NCBI RefSeq assembly: GCF_007676705.1
Contig: NZ_VEBF01000002.1
Coordinates: 1,364,001-1,428,000, forward strand
Direction: 5' to 3'
DNA: 64,000 bases
Source of the DNA: Paenibacillus xylanexedens
GTDB lineage: Bacteria; Bacillota; Bacilli; Paenibacillales; Paenibacillaceae
The first letter of the stretch is position 1; each line of letters opens with the position of its first letter. The notes beneath the pieces are model-generated. The model searched no databases and was not told the origin of the DNA. It saw only the letters and a program-made list of their open reading frames with translations. Below are positions 17,005 to 25,476 of this stretch, piece after piece. The translations under genes and the position numbers were made by a program.

Positions 17005-17353
17005 CGTATACGCCTCCTTGATCAAGTTTTACAGAAACCAACTGATCAAAATCAATCCATTCAAAGCCATTATCCATCTCTATTTTAATTTTCTTTTGAA
17101 AGGTACTCACCGAAGTGACGATCCCGTGTACATACCGGTTCCCCCACTCGTTAAAGACTTCAATGGCTGCTTGCAACGTATAGTTCAGCGACATCTCTAA
17201 ATTCTGAGCAATGATCTCCCACTCATCTTCATGAATCAGCGGTTTCGCATGAGTATGAAATTGTGTGCGATGCTGGATAATTCGTTCTTTGTGTTGGGGC
17301 AGCATCATGCGGCTAGACTCCCATAATCCATTGGCCTCCAGTTTTTTGCTCAT
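16988..17353 (-). CDS. YolD-like protein
   Basis: A 121-residue protein of the YolD family. The segment GLWESSRMMLPQHKERIIQH near the N-terminus and a C-terminal SH3-like strand set fit the family. YolD proteins accompany the Y-family polymerase UvrX/YqjW on mobile elements and are often transcribed with it. Here its ATG overlaps the end of a decayed UvrX gene by 4 bases, so the coupling is retained though the polymerase is broken. An LexA-controlled DNA-damage role is known for the pair in general; no LexA box is visible here. Confidence 0.82.
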   Translation of the reverse strand: MSKKLEANGLWESSRMMLPQHKERIIQHRTQFHTHAKPLIHEDEWEIIAQNLEMSLNYTLQAAIEVFNEWGNRYVHGIVTSVSTFQKKIKIEMDNGFEWIDFDQLVSVKLDQGGVYDEADF

Positions 17354-17745
17354 TTGTAGTGCCCCCCAATTTTAGATGCTCTATCGATCGCTTGACCGGC
17401 AGCCGTAATGGAGCTCGCTCGTAAAATAGCAATGTCGCCAAATCGATCCTTAATGTCGTCCATGACCTGATCAATGGCCCGTTTGTGCTCCTGGTCATCA
17501 AATAGTGACAACTGATATGTATCCGCGTTGGATAGTTGAGAAAGGGATACGCCTACACGACGCACAGGTTACCCATTCCAGTGTTGATGAAATATGCGTT
17601 TGGCGATCTTACATACATCAACGGTTATGTTTGTTGGGTCAGGTAGTTTAACTTGCCTGTGAAACCCCGTTGGGTGGTCAAAATCCGCACCAGCTACACT
17701 CACGGATATCACACTTCCACACTACCCATCAGCCCCTTTTTACGG
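17350..17745 (-). pseudogene. Decayed UvrX/YqjW-type Y-family DNA polymerase, C-terminal part
   Basis: The intact 71-residue tail reads MRRVGVSLSQLSNADTYQLS, then LFDDQEHKRAIDQVMDDIKD and ends ASKIGGHYK, which is the C-terminus of UvrX-like polymerases. Immediately upstream in the same frame is GADFDHPTGFHRQVKLPDPT and IFHQHWNG, interrupted by an in-frame TAA. Another shifted fragment (ARKKGLMGS) precedes it. The palm and finger domains, about 300 residues, are missing. The gene is therefore dead; only the YolD partner remains whole. Confidence 0.8.
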
Positions 17746-17865
17746 GCAAGCGATTAATAACTTTGAACAATGTTTGGCTAGGGATAAAAAAATTAGAAGG
17801 CACTTTTAGGAATATCACTATGTTTTGCAGAAAGAGGACGTTTCTCTGAATCAGCTATCTACTGT

Positions 17866-18010
17866 GAACTACCCCGACTTAACTACCGTTAGAAGTCGGA
17901 GCTTCTTGGGAACAACCATACTTGACCCGGATGGCAACCATTCGAGCAGCGGTTAGGTTTATCGGCCAAGCGATCCCCGCAGTTCCTGCGGTTCGGTGTT
18001 CGTTATACGG
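17866..18010 (-). ncRNA. Probable IS605 right end with omega-RNA region
   Basis: On the minus strand, downstream of and overlapping the tnpB stop, is a structured segment that ends in a hairpin made by CTCCGACTTC and AGTCGGGG arms (17871-17902), followed by TAGTTCAC. This is the typical right end of IS200/IS605-family elements, where the omega-RNA scaffold is encoded. A guide would lie just beyond about 17866. The call rests on position and the terminal hairpin; expression is uncertain because the left part of the element is gone. Confidence 0.45.
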
Positions 18011-18638
18011 AGGCAAACAGACTTGTCTGGCGCAGGCCATCAGCTCGAATATTCATACTCGCGTTGATGTCCCGGTCATGATGAACGCCGCAGCTGGGGC
18101 AACTCCACTCCCGGATATGTAGCTCTTTCTTTCCATCCTGATGTCCGCAAACGGAGCAGATCTGGCTGGAAGGGAACCAGCGTCCGATCGGGATCACTTG
18201 TTTCCCGTACCACGCCGCTTTGTAGGTTAGTTTGGATAAGAACCAAGAGACATCGTGGAGGGAGCGGCCCCATCCGCGACGACGTACCATGCCTTGGATA
18301 TTCAGCGACTCCACAAAGATCACGTCGTGGTTGTTGACGAGATCCGTGCTCCGCTTATGATGAAGGTCGTTTCGTTGGTTCGCTATTTTTTCGTGCAACT
18401 TGGCGACGACCATGCGCTGCTTTTGGTAATTGCGGCATTCTGCGAGCAAGCGCCCCTGTTTCTGCGCGACTTGTGCTTTGCGAGAGAGTTTTAAACGCTC
18501 ACCCTTTACTTCAACGTTAAATTCGCTAATGTCCTCGATCACACCACTACCAACTAGTTCAGCTCCGATAAAAATGACAATGGCCGTCCGATCTAATTTT
18601 GCAGTGTAGAGCTCAATATTGGAAGAAAGCGGCCGCAT
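18003..18638 (-). pseudogene. tnpB: Truncated TnpB (IS200/IS605 OrfB)
   Basis: The 211-residue frame holds the C-terminal half of a TnpB RNA-guided nuclease: VFVESLNI-like RuvC-II (DVIFVESLNIQGM), the zinc ribbon CSVCG...CPSC, and RDINASMNI with the RuvC-III aspartate. Normal TnpB is about 370-400 residues. The N-terminal half with the first catalytic aspartate (GIDLG-like) is missing, and the first 30 residues are unrelated. No tnpA is nearby. The protein is therefore expected to be inactive. Confidence 0.88.
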
Positions 18639-18639
18639 A

Positions 18640-19480
18640 AAACGGTTTTTAGAGCGCCTAGATGTTCATTCCTTTCCTTATAAGTACATGAATACTTGAG
18701 TAAACCACTCATTGTCCACTTGAGCAATAAAACCAATTTACCAATACACTAAATTACGTACGGTTAAGGGCATCAGAATATCTTCTTATTGTTGATCCTT
18801 TATGTAAGTTAAGTTAACTTAAAATTCAAATATTAGAGAAATGTGAATGCCCTAGATTCTTTAGATCAGTGAGCTTACTTTATAGTTTTAATTTGGTTTT
18901 GGGATCTCGTTACTAGGCCTTTTTTCAATATATTTTTGTTATGATGTATTACATTAGCTTCATCAATAAAGTGTTTTAGGATGAGGTTTATACTGATGTA
19001 TACTGTTTTATACCGCATCAAAAAACCTTATTTCTGTGTTAAAATTTTTCAGATCTCTTGAAGTAATTATACAATAATTAATTCAGAATACGGTTAACAA
19101 ATATACTTCTAGTATTTGTAGAACAGGTATTCTGAATAGTTGTTTTTAGTAGATTCGGCTTAATACTGTGAGTTGGGTTGTCAGCCTGATTATATCTCTT
19201 GTTTATATGAAATGAAATGTGAAAATCACACTTCATATGCTGCATATTCAAGTTTTAAGTAAATGAGCTTTTTGTTTTGACATTTATCTAATTATTAAAG
19301 AGAACAAGTTCTGTTCCCTCTTCACTTACATTTAGGTAAGCTACCCTGCCTGTTAGCTAACGAAACAAATTGCAGTATCCCACTCGACAGTTTGGAGTTC
19401 CCATTCTTATTCAGCAGTGGAACGGAGATTTTGCCTTCAGAGAACGATTTGAGCCTTATCCCACCACATTATTTATGTCA
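18640..19480. other. AT-rich intergenic region without a supported gene
   Basis: No frame here has both a ribosome binding site and a recognisable product. Notable contents are a long imperfect inverted repeat (19079-19138, listed separately) and, at 19333-19365, GCTACCCTGCCTGTTAGCT, a motif that also precedes the repeat elements at 21.7 and 24.8 kb. Confidence 0.5.
19079..19138. repeat. Long imperfect inverted repeat
   Basis: ATTCAGAATAC at the left end pairs perfectly with GTATTCTGAAT at the right end. The inner ACAAATA pairs with TATTTGT around a short loop, with a few unpaired bases between. There is no T tract, so it is not a plain terminator. It may be the folded end of a lost mobile element. 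Confidence 0.65.
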
Positions 19481-19487
19481 TGATAAT

Positions 19488-19893
19488 AATTAGATAACAA
19501 TCTAATCCGCAATGAAACAATGTTCTTGTCCCTCGACAACTATCGTATCCCAGCTTTTGGATTTCGGGAATATCGAATTCAACGAGCAGCTGTGTCCTTG
19601 TTCAACTCGTTCTCCTTCGTCTATGTGCATTTGGAAATGTTGGCCTTTTAACTTGACGGTATCCAATCGATATGAACTAGAATTTTCGTTCCATTGTCAG
19701 AGATTATGCCAATTACATGACCCGTACGGAATGCAATCAAAATCAATTTCAGAAAAAACTAAACGACCGTTCTCCAGTAGAATACCGGGAAACGACCGCA
19801 GCTTAATCTTGTCTTTTTTGTACTGTCTACTTGACAGGGTTATGACCAAAATAGCGACTTTAATAAGAACATGTTCTTGTCCCTCGACAGGTC
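19488..19893 (+). repeat. Dispersed structured repeat, copy B (about 400 bp)
   Basis: The left end TAGATAAC-N3-TCTAATCCG-N-AATG followed by ATGTTCTTGTCC matches copies at 21704 and 24751. The right end ATAGCGACTTTAATAAGAAC followed by ATGTTCTTGTCCCTCGACA matches 21831-21870 and 24875-24915. The inside differs and carries the hairpin sequence found again at 57271-57342. The apparent 138-codon frame across it starts inside the repeat and is not considered a gene. Confidence 0.7.
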
Positions 19894-19897
19894 TCTA

Positions 19898-20320
19898 TCA
19901 TTTATGCTCTTCACCTTCATTTACCTGATTTAAAACAAATCCTTCTTCAAATGTTTGAACCTCCGTGGCCCAGCGAATGGTGACACTTCGAACCTCTTTG
20001 TAGCTACTTACTTCCTCTTTGGCAACTAAATGGACATCCTCATCTTTTTTAAAATAGTCCATCATGTCAACTGTATTGGAGGGATTAAAAGGTCCTTTAT
20101 CATTCTTATTGATTACATCTACTTCGGCTTTAATCACTTTATCTGTTCCAAGATATTTAATCACTGGAGTACCGATGTACTTACTTTTCTCTCGTACATA
20201 GTTGATTGAAACTGACCAATTATTAGACTTCCCTTCAAAAATAACCCTTTCAGGTTTGTTTGAGCAGCCGGACAATATCACCAGTATTACAAATGAAGTT
20301 ATAATTACAATTTTTTTCAT
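19898..20320 (-). CDS. Small lipoprotein of unknown function
   Basis: A 140-residue lipoprotein. The signal segment KKIVIITSFVILVILSGCSN carries a lipobox LSGC with the acylated cysteine at residue 19. The mature part is beta-rich and charged, with no recognised family. GAGGTG lies just before the ATG. It follows the 20382 secreted protein on the same strand by 61 bases, so the two probably form an operon. The 3' end directly abuts the right end of repeat copy B. Confidence 0.72.
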   Translation of the reverse strand: MKKIVIITSFVILVILSGCSNKPERVIFEGKSNNWSVSINYVREKSKYIGTPVIKYLGTDKVIKAEVDVINKNDKGPFNPSNTVDMMDYFKKDEDVHLVAKEEVSSYKEVRSVTIRWATEVQTFEEGFVLNQVNEGEEHK

Positions 20321-20381
20321 TTTTCACCTCGAATTACAGAAATCCAAGCAGATATGATATCTACTTGGATTTTTGATATTA

Positions 20382-21260
20382 TTATTTGTTTTTATGATAC
20401 CAGTTCCACTGGTGTCCCTCATCATTAGACTGATCATAGGCCGTGGAAGCGCTGATTCCGACATCAGGAACTGCACCACCAGAAAACGATAACTCACCAT
20501 TTAGTGTTAGGTACTTATGGAAGTATTGGGCTACCATTGATGAAGAATCAATTCTTCCGCTACCATCATGTGGTTTTGTTATTTTAAAACCGGACCAACC
20601 TTTATGACGATAGACCCCATAAAGATTTCCATCGCTACCTGTAAATCCGTTGATTAAATTAGCAGAGAAGCCAATACCGGCTCCAGGAGTATACTTCTTA
20701 TATCCAGTTTTACTAGTTCCTTGTGTTTCGGCATATTTTCCACTTGATCCACAAAGTGGGCAGTGACCAAAAGCCTTGTATGAGTATTTTGCACTGGATG
20801 GAACTGCATCAAAATCATCGGACCATGCTAGTCCCCATTGATCTTCAAATGTATAGGTTGGGCCATAGTTCCAATCCCAATTGTAATTCACTTGAAAATC
20901 AACTTTTCCTGAAGTTGTTGCGACCTGACTAAGTGAAATGACGTGTGTGAAATTTGAAAGTGAGAGCGCACTAACATTGCCTTCCTCACTAGATTCAATG
21001 TTATTCTCACTATTCTCGTTTACTGTCGATGAAGCAACATAATGAGAGGTGTAGACTGCTTTTTGATCATAAAGGTCTTGTTTTTGTTCTTGTTCAAGTA
21101 CCTCTATTAACGTAGACGGGTATCCATTCTCAACTAAATAGGCGTCTAACTGATCAGTATTAAGATTAACTGATTCTGCTCCGAAAGCAATAGATGAAGT
21201 AGAAGATAAGAAAGATACCGCAAGTAAGCATGTGAATAACTTTTTAACGAAAGATTTCAA
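20382..21260 (-). CDS. Secreted protein of unknown family with a CxxC pair
   Basis: A 292-residue preprotein starting at TTG with GGGAGGA 8 bases upstream. The signal peptide ends at SIAFGAE. The mature N-terminal 70 residues are helical (LDAYLVENGYPSTLIEVLEQ), followed by a beta-rich domain with aromatic residues (VNYNWDWNYGPTYTFEDQW) and one CPLC pair in AFGHCPLCGSSGKY that could form a disulphide. The end EGHQWNWYHKNK is basic. I do not recognise the family. It is probably transcribed with the downstream lipoprotein. Confidence 0.68.
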   Translation of the reverse strand: MKSFVKKLFTCLLAVSFLSSTSSIAFGAESVNLNTDQLDAYLVENGYPSTLIEVLEQEQKQDLYDQKAVYTSHYVASSTVNENSENNIESSEEGNVSALSLSNFTHVISLSQVATTSGKVDFQVNYNWDWNYGPTYTFEDQWGLAWSDDFDAVPSSAKYSYKAFGHCPLCGSSGKYAETQGTSKTGYKKYTPGAGIGFSANLINGFTGSDGNLYGVYRHKGWSGFKITKPHDGSGRIDSSSMVAQYFHKYLTLNGELSFSGGAVPDVGISASTAYDQSNDEGHQWNWYHKNK

Positions 21261-21669
21261 TGAAAATCCTCCCTTTATTTAAATGCAACGCTAGTAAACT
21301 AATTGAAAACCTCGCACATTATGTTAAAGTTTACCACTAAATATATAATATTTCAAATAGTTTTCTTGTAAAAAATGTAAGCATCTTCAGTCTATTGCTT
21401 GCTTTTGGAATCCTCTGGAAAATGCGAGGTCGCGTGCGTGGACCCTTCTACTGGCATTTCAGATATTAATGCTGTTTTCGCAAGATTCAAAGCAGGAAAG
21501 CAGATGAGATCGCACACCTGCACCAATCGCTGCCCGTTACGTTCGTTATCTTAACATCCTTCAGTACAAAGGACGGGACCTTCTGAGGCTACCTTGGCGG
21601 AAAGCAATCAAACAGAGCCTAAACGGCTAATGATGTGTAGAGTAGCTTCTCCCTCCTCTCCTGGATATT
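21261..21669. other. Intergenic region without a supported gene
   Basis: The first 100 bases hold the promoter region of the secreted protein. The remainder is more GC-rich than its surroundings and has no reading frame with start signals. It looks like decayed inserted DNA, but I cannot name a source. Confidence 0.4.
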
Positions 21670-21965
21670 GGCCATCTGCCAGTTAGCTTAAAAAATTGCA
21701 TGTAAATATAGTTAGATATTTATCTAATCGGTAATGGGAACATGTTCTTGTCCGATACGGTAATCGGTACAAGTTCTTGTCCTTGGCTCGGGACAAGAAC
21801 TTGTACCGATAAAATAAAAAAACCGCTGAATTAGCGACTTCAATGGGAATATGTTCTTGTCCCTCGACATGTGTCATCTTACAACAAACAAGTATATCCG
21901 TACAACATTACATATCCGTACAGACATTTTTGTCTGAGGACAAGGAACTTGTACCGTTAAAGGTT
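21670..21965 (+). repeat. Dispersed structured repeat, copy C
   Basis: After GCCAGTTAGCTTAA (a motif shared with copies B and D) come the left end at 21704, a hairpin with 18-bp perfect arms (21765-21782 and 21791-21808: CGGTACAAGTTCTTGTCC and its complement), a minus-strand terminator-like stem (AACCGCTGAATTAGCGACTT), and the right end at 21850-21870. A further GGACAAGGAACTTGTACCGT at 21937 resembles copies A1 and A2. It aligns over about 150 bases with copy D beyond the CBASS genes, in the same orientation. Confidence 0.8.
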
Positions 21966-22022
21966 GACGATTGAAGTTGTTCTTCCCTCATTTTACGCTT
22001 CTTTATTACAAATTAACGGGTT

Positions 22023-22145
22023 TTAAAAACTTAATCTTTTCACATATTTGTCATCTAACTTTTGTAGTTTTAAGTTCTTTTCATCAGGGTTACTCATAAC
22101 GAGCATTGCGATTTTCTGAGGTGCAAAAGATTTCATATATTCCAT
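22023..22145 (-). pseudogene. Fragment of a paralogue of the 7348-7689 gene
   Basis: Translation gives MEYMKSFAPQKIAMLVMSNP, then DEKNLKLQKLDDKYVKRLSF and a stop. This aligns with the C-terminus of the 113-residue protein at 7348 (TPQKVAMLSKNNPSDEHIIL, ending KKLSF). The upstream part of the gene is absent. As at 7.3 kb, the stop codon is followed on the minus strand by the ACAAG-type repeat, so gene end and repeat were copied as a unit. Confidence 0.72.
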
Positions 22146-22202
22146 GGTGTTTCAAAAGGATATACCAACACTCGATTCCATATCAGCGCAATTGATAGAA
22201 AC

Positions 22203-22229
22203 AAAAAAGGGACATCCTGGATGTCCCTC
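22203..22229 (-). terminator. Terminator of the CBASS operon
   Basis: On the minus strand GGGACATCC and GGATGTCCC form a perfect 9-bp stem followed by TTTTTT, 12 bases past the CD-NTase stop. Confidence 0.9.
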
Positions 22230-22240
22230 ACATAAATTAT

Positions 22241-23593
22241 CTATCCGGTAGACTCAATTGGAACCCGGATTCGATCCCGGGCTACAACGACATCATTATG
22301 GACAATGTAACATTCGACAATATGCTCGCCACGGAAGTCTGAAGTTTCCGAACGCTTTTCAGCTCCTATATGGATTTGCCCACGTATCATATTACGCCTT
22401 ATGGCTTCGGGCCCCCGATTTAGAACTTTCCAATACACGTAATATTGGCCATAGTTCGAATCATTTACCCGTTCCAATAAGTCAGCGAATTCATTTTCAA
22501 CGATATAAAAGGTTAGCCTCCGCTTTGGTTTCAGCCTATCATATTTAGCAAGCATCCTTCGTAATGTCATGCGTTGGAAACCGGGTGCTTCCACAAAACA
22601 ATCGATCTTCAACTGATACCGGATGTCTACAGCGAACTTATCCTCAATAAACTCCTCTGTATCTCGAACGCTTCCAAGTTCAATGCTTTTCTGGATTGAA
22701 TACGACTCACTAACCGTTTCCGGTATAGGGAAGTTCTTACCGAATACGTCTTGCAAAGCATCATATAGCCCCTCGGAATCTTCCGTAAGATCTTTTAATT
22801 TTTCATACGCCTTTTTCGAACGAGATACGAATGCGCCACCTTTATTGTATACCTGCTGGTTGCTGCCGAGAGCCAACAAGTATTTTTGATCCTTCTTTTT
22901 GTCCTTCAAATACCCGAAAAGATCAATGAAGAGAGGTAAATAGCTTTCAAACGAACTACTCTTATATTTTTCATAGTCGCTGTCGTTTAAAAAATTATAT
23001 ACCAACGTATCGATCAGCAGCCCGCCAAATTTAAAACCCTTATGGTTCTTCCAAGCGCGAATCATCTGACTTATGTAAATAAAATGACCGTTACTATCAT
23101 TGGTCATAATTTCACTTTCGGCGAGCTCTGGTAATGGATTCGTTTTTCGCCAGCGCCCCCCATTGTTCGAGTCAGGGTAATCAAATGCGCCATCCACACG
23201 CTCAAAAACCGGACATACCTCAATCTCACACTTCGCACTTGTCATGGTCACTACCACAACCTGGCCATCACCGCGAACAATCGTCTTAGGGTAAATCTCT
23301 TTTATTTCTTTTTTTATATCTTGGAGTAGCTGTTTTTGTTTATTTCCCTCTTTTTCGTCATATTCGGCTTTCAGATCCGAAGGAAGAACAAAAAGCATAT
23401 CCATATCGCTCACGCCTTTTATTGCCGTTTTACGTCCAAGGGAACCAACAATATAGCCATGCTCCTCCTCGCTTTCTTCACCCCAATACGATTTATTTAG
23501 CTTTTTTAAAATCCGCTTATAGCGGTCGATCATATCTTCTTCATTATCGATTGCCAGCTGATCCACGAACGATTCAAACGACTCTTTCAGCAT
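22241..23593 (-). CDS. CD-NTase (SMODS) nucleotidyltransferase with C-terminal AGS-C sensor domain
   Basis: A 450-residue CBASS-type cGAS/DncV-like nucleotidyltransferase. The polymerase-beta fold motif is GSLGRKTAIKGVSDMDMLF, with Gly50-Ser51 and the metal-binding Asp63 and Asp65; a third acidic residue lies in CEIEVCPVF (Glu123 or Glu125). The last 130 residues, with YYVYWKVLNRGPEAIRRNMI and HIVECYIVHNDVVVARDR, fit the AGS-C sensor domain described beside SMODS enzymes. On phage infection it would make a cyclic oligonucleotide messenger in the cytoplasm. AAGGAG precedes the ATG. It starts 9 bases after the SLATT gene, so the two are one operon. No E1/E2, HORMA or TRIP13 accessory genes are present, so it would be a minimal type I system. 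Confidence 0.88.
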   Translation of the reverse strand: MLKESFESFVDQLAIDNEEDMIDRYKRILKKLNKSYWGEESEEEHGYIVGSLGRKTAIKGVSDMDMLFVLPSDLKAEYDEKEGNKQKQLLQDIKKEIKEIYPKTIVRGDGQVVVVTMTSAKCEIEVCPVFERVDGAFDYPDSNNGGRWRKTNPLPELAESEIMTNDSNGHFIYISQMIRAWKNHKGFKFGGLLIDTLVYNFLNDSDYEKYKSSSFESYLPLFIDLFGYLKDKKKDQKYLLALGSNQQVYNKGGAFVSRSKKAYEKLKDLTEDSEGLYDALQDVFGKNFPIPETVSESYSIQKSIELGSVRDTEEFIEDKFAVDIRYQLKIDCFVEAPGFQRMTLRRMLAKYDRLKPKRRLTFYIVENEFADLLERVNDSNYGQYYVYWKVLNRGPEAIRRNMIRGQIHIGAEKRSETSDFRGEHIVECYIVHNDVVVARDRIRVPIESTG

Positions 23594-23602
23594 ATATTCT
23601 CC

Positions 23603-24223
23603 TTATCCTCCGAATGGTGTGTATCTTGCCCAAATGCTATAAACGCAGTAAGCTAGTATGAAAATTACAACGATTGCCACCAGTATCCATAAGATGAGAT
23701 GATACACTTTCGGCACTTTATCTTTCCAGAAAGTAAAATTCAGCTGTTCGTCCATCCAAGCAATTTGTGCTTCACCAAAAAATTTAAAATGAGCGACCGT
23801 ATTAGAAAACAAAATTTGTTTTGAAATTGCCGTTCTATAGTAGGAAGCCATCAGACCTTCCAATTCAGCTTCTTGATCAGGGAAAACAGATGCATTCGAG
23901 CTCTTTACATTTAAGTAAAGGCGATGAAGCTGATTATGGATTTGGGTGAGCTCCTGCCCGACTCTATCATAGTTTTCCTTCTCTCCATCGTACTGCGTAA
24001 TGGTGTACGAATATACACTTGATACAATAAGCAGAAAAGAAATTAGTTGACTGTAAGAAACGTCTGGCTTCCACAACTGCCATATCCCGATGAGCAGCCC
24101 TAACAACGCAATCGCTCGCGGCAACTTTTCGATAATATCATAAGTCGCGAAATGCTTTTTCGCCCCAAAATAGACGTTGTAGCCACTTGTAGCTATTAGT
24201 TTTAATAATTCATCCTTATTCAA
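23603..24223 (-). CDS. SLATT-family 2TM effector protein
   Basis: A 206-residue membrane protein. YNVYFGAKKHFATYDIIEKL leads into two closely spaced helices (about residues 35-50 and 55-75), then a helical cytoplasmic region and a C-terminal hydrophobic segment (VYHLILWILVAIVVIFILAY). This is the SLATT pattern (SMODS- and SLOG-associated two-TM effectors). In such pairs the effector is thought to open membrane pores when it binds the cyclic nucleotide made by the partner, killing the infected cell. The start is TTG with a G-rich site upstream. It is the first gene of the two-gene operon. Confidence 0.82.
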   Translation of the reverse strand: MNKDELLKLIATSGYNVYFGAKKHFATYDIIEKLPRAIALLGLLIGIWQLWKPDVSYSQLISFLLIVSSVYSYTITQYDGEKENYDRVGQELTQIHNQLHRLYLNVKSSNASVFPDQEAELEGLMASYYRTAISKQILFSNTVAHFKFFGEAQIAWMDEQLNFTFWKDKVPKVYHLILWILVAIVVIFILAYCVYSIWARYTPFGG

Positions 24224-24548
24224 CCTATCGATCCCCCACCCATTTATCTTTAATTTTTCTTTCCTAAATGAAAGGCAGCAGTCCAGGAAAGTCTCAACTT
24301 CTTACATATGATCTTACGATAACTAGTAGAAATCTCCAATACATTCTCTACCATTTCTTGATTTTGACTTCAGTGATCAAGCTGGCTGCTGTGTCAAAGA
24401 GAAAATGGCTTTCTCGGTTGATCGAGTCCGTGTATGCGAAAGGCTACATCGAGCAAAAAGGAAATTAAGCGTTTGCGCAGCCCTTTAAAATTGAAGCTGA
24501 CTCTCGACCTGAAACCAATTTCCCTTCCTTAGAGTGCCATCCCCTAAT
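24224..24548. other. Promoter region of the CBASS operon and decayed DNA
   Basis: The minus-strand promoter of the SLATT gene should lie within the first 100 bases. A plus-strand frame here ends SKRKWLSRLIESVYAKGYIE without a start signal and may be a gene remnant. Nothing else is recognised. Confidence 0.4.
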
Positions 24549-24917
24549 TGTGCTAACCTGCCCGTTAGCTTATTGAAACAGATAAAGATTCTTATCAACA
24601 TTGGTACCAAGTTCTTAACCGTTTCAACAATGAACTAGTCTTTACCTTTGATCGGAAAAAACCTAATTCCTGATACAAAAAATCGTTATTCACGCGAATT
24701 CTTAAATCCATGTGCTTTTTTCTAGCCACGTGATCTCCATCTTTTGATGCTATTTAGATAACTACCTAATCCGAAATGACACAATGTTCTTGTCCATTTC
24801 GGCAATGGAACCAAGTTCTTGCCCTCAGCTTGGGACAAGAACTTGGTTCCTTAAAACAAAAAAGCCACTATAATAGCGACTTTGAATGGAACAATGTTCT
24901 TGTCCTGCGACACCTGT
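24549..24917 (+). repeat. Dispersed structured repeat, copy D
   Basis: It begins with GCTAACCTGCCCGTTAGCTT. The left end TAGATAACTACCTAATCCG (from 24755) and an ACAATGTTCTTGTCC follow. A hairpin has arms 24807-24823 and 24832-24850 (GGAACCAAGTTCTTGCCC and its near-perfect complement). Then come a minus-strand terminator-like stem with a T6 run (24857-24880) and the right end at 24891-24915. Compared with copy C, both hairpin arms have changed together (GGTACAAG to GGAACCAAG), so pairing is conserved. Confidence 0.8.
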
Positions 24918-25028
24918 GCAAGGCGCCCTCCTGGTTTTGTGCTCTTGTTTGTGTACTTGTAAGCTTGTACTAGTGGAATTGATACAGCGCTTATGTACGA
25001 CCTCTCGTTATTTTCATGCTATCTCATA

Positions 25029-25283
25029 TCATGTCGATAATACATATCTATAGAAATATTTTAAAATTAAGACTAAGCATAGAGCAGCAATAACTAAAAA
25101 GGCAATCGCTAATGAACGTTCTTTTTTCCAAACTCGAATAGCATTAGCAACGTTAATCATGATTAGCGCAAGCGAGTTGATGATACCCGAGTTCGATTGA
25201 AACATGTTAAACGTGATCATAATCATCCCTACGATCCAGACCAACCAATACCAGAGTGGCATCTGCTGTAAAAGCTTCTTCAT
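25029..25283 (-). CDS. Small membrane protein
   Basis: An 84-residue protein with two or three predicted membrane helices (WYWLVWIVGMIMITFNMF, then SLALIMINVANAIRVW, then LAIAFLVIAALCLVLILKYF). AAGGAG lies about 11 bases before the ATG. The family is not recognised. It lies alone between the island and sigK. It could equally belong to the conserved backbone. Confidence 0.6.
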   Translation of the reverse strand: MKKLLQQMPLWYWLVWIVGMIMITFNMFQSNSGIINSLALIMINVANAIRVWKKERSLAIAFLVIAALCLVLILKYFYRYVLST

Positions 25284-25476
25284 TATAATTTATACTCCTT
25301 ATGTATTAAATTGTTCTATTTATAAGAAATTCTTCAATTCAGAGATAAATTCCTTTATTTAGGTTATAAATCAAAAGATTTATTGTTAGTTAGATCCAAC
25401 TTAAATTATTAACAATACATCGTTGTATAGTAAAAAGGGCTCCCGATAAAGGCGCCCCCGAGTCTGTTAAGCTATA

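Noticed and set aside
19512..19928. 138-codon cysteine-rich plus-strand frame
   Set aside because: It starts and ends inside copies of the dispersed repeat and has no ribosome binding site; the cysteines come from repeated TGTTCTTGTCC.
22255..22290. tRNA-like T-arm string near GGATTCGATCCCGGGC
   Set aside because: It lies within the coding sequence of the CD-NTase C-terminus, and no acceptor, D or anticodon stems can be formed around it.
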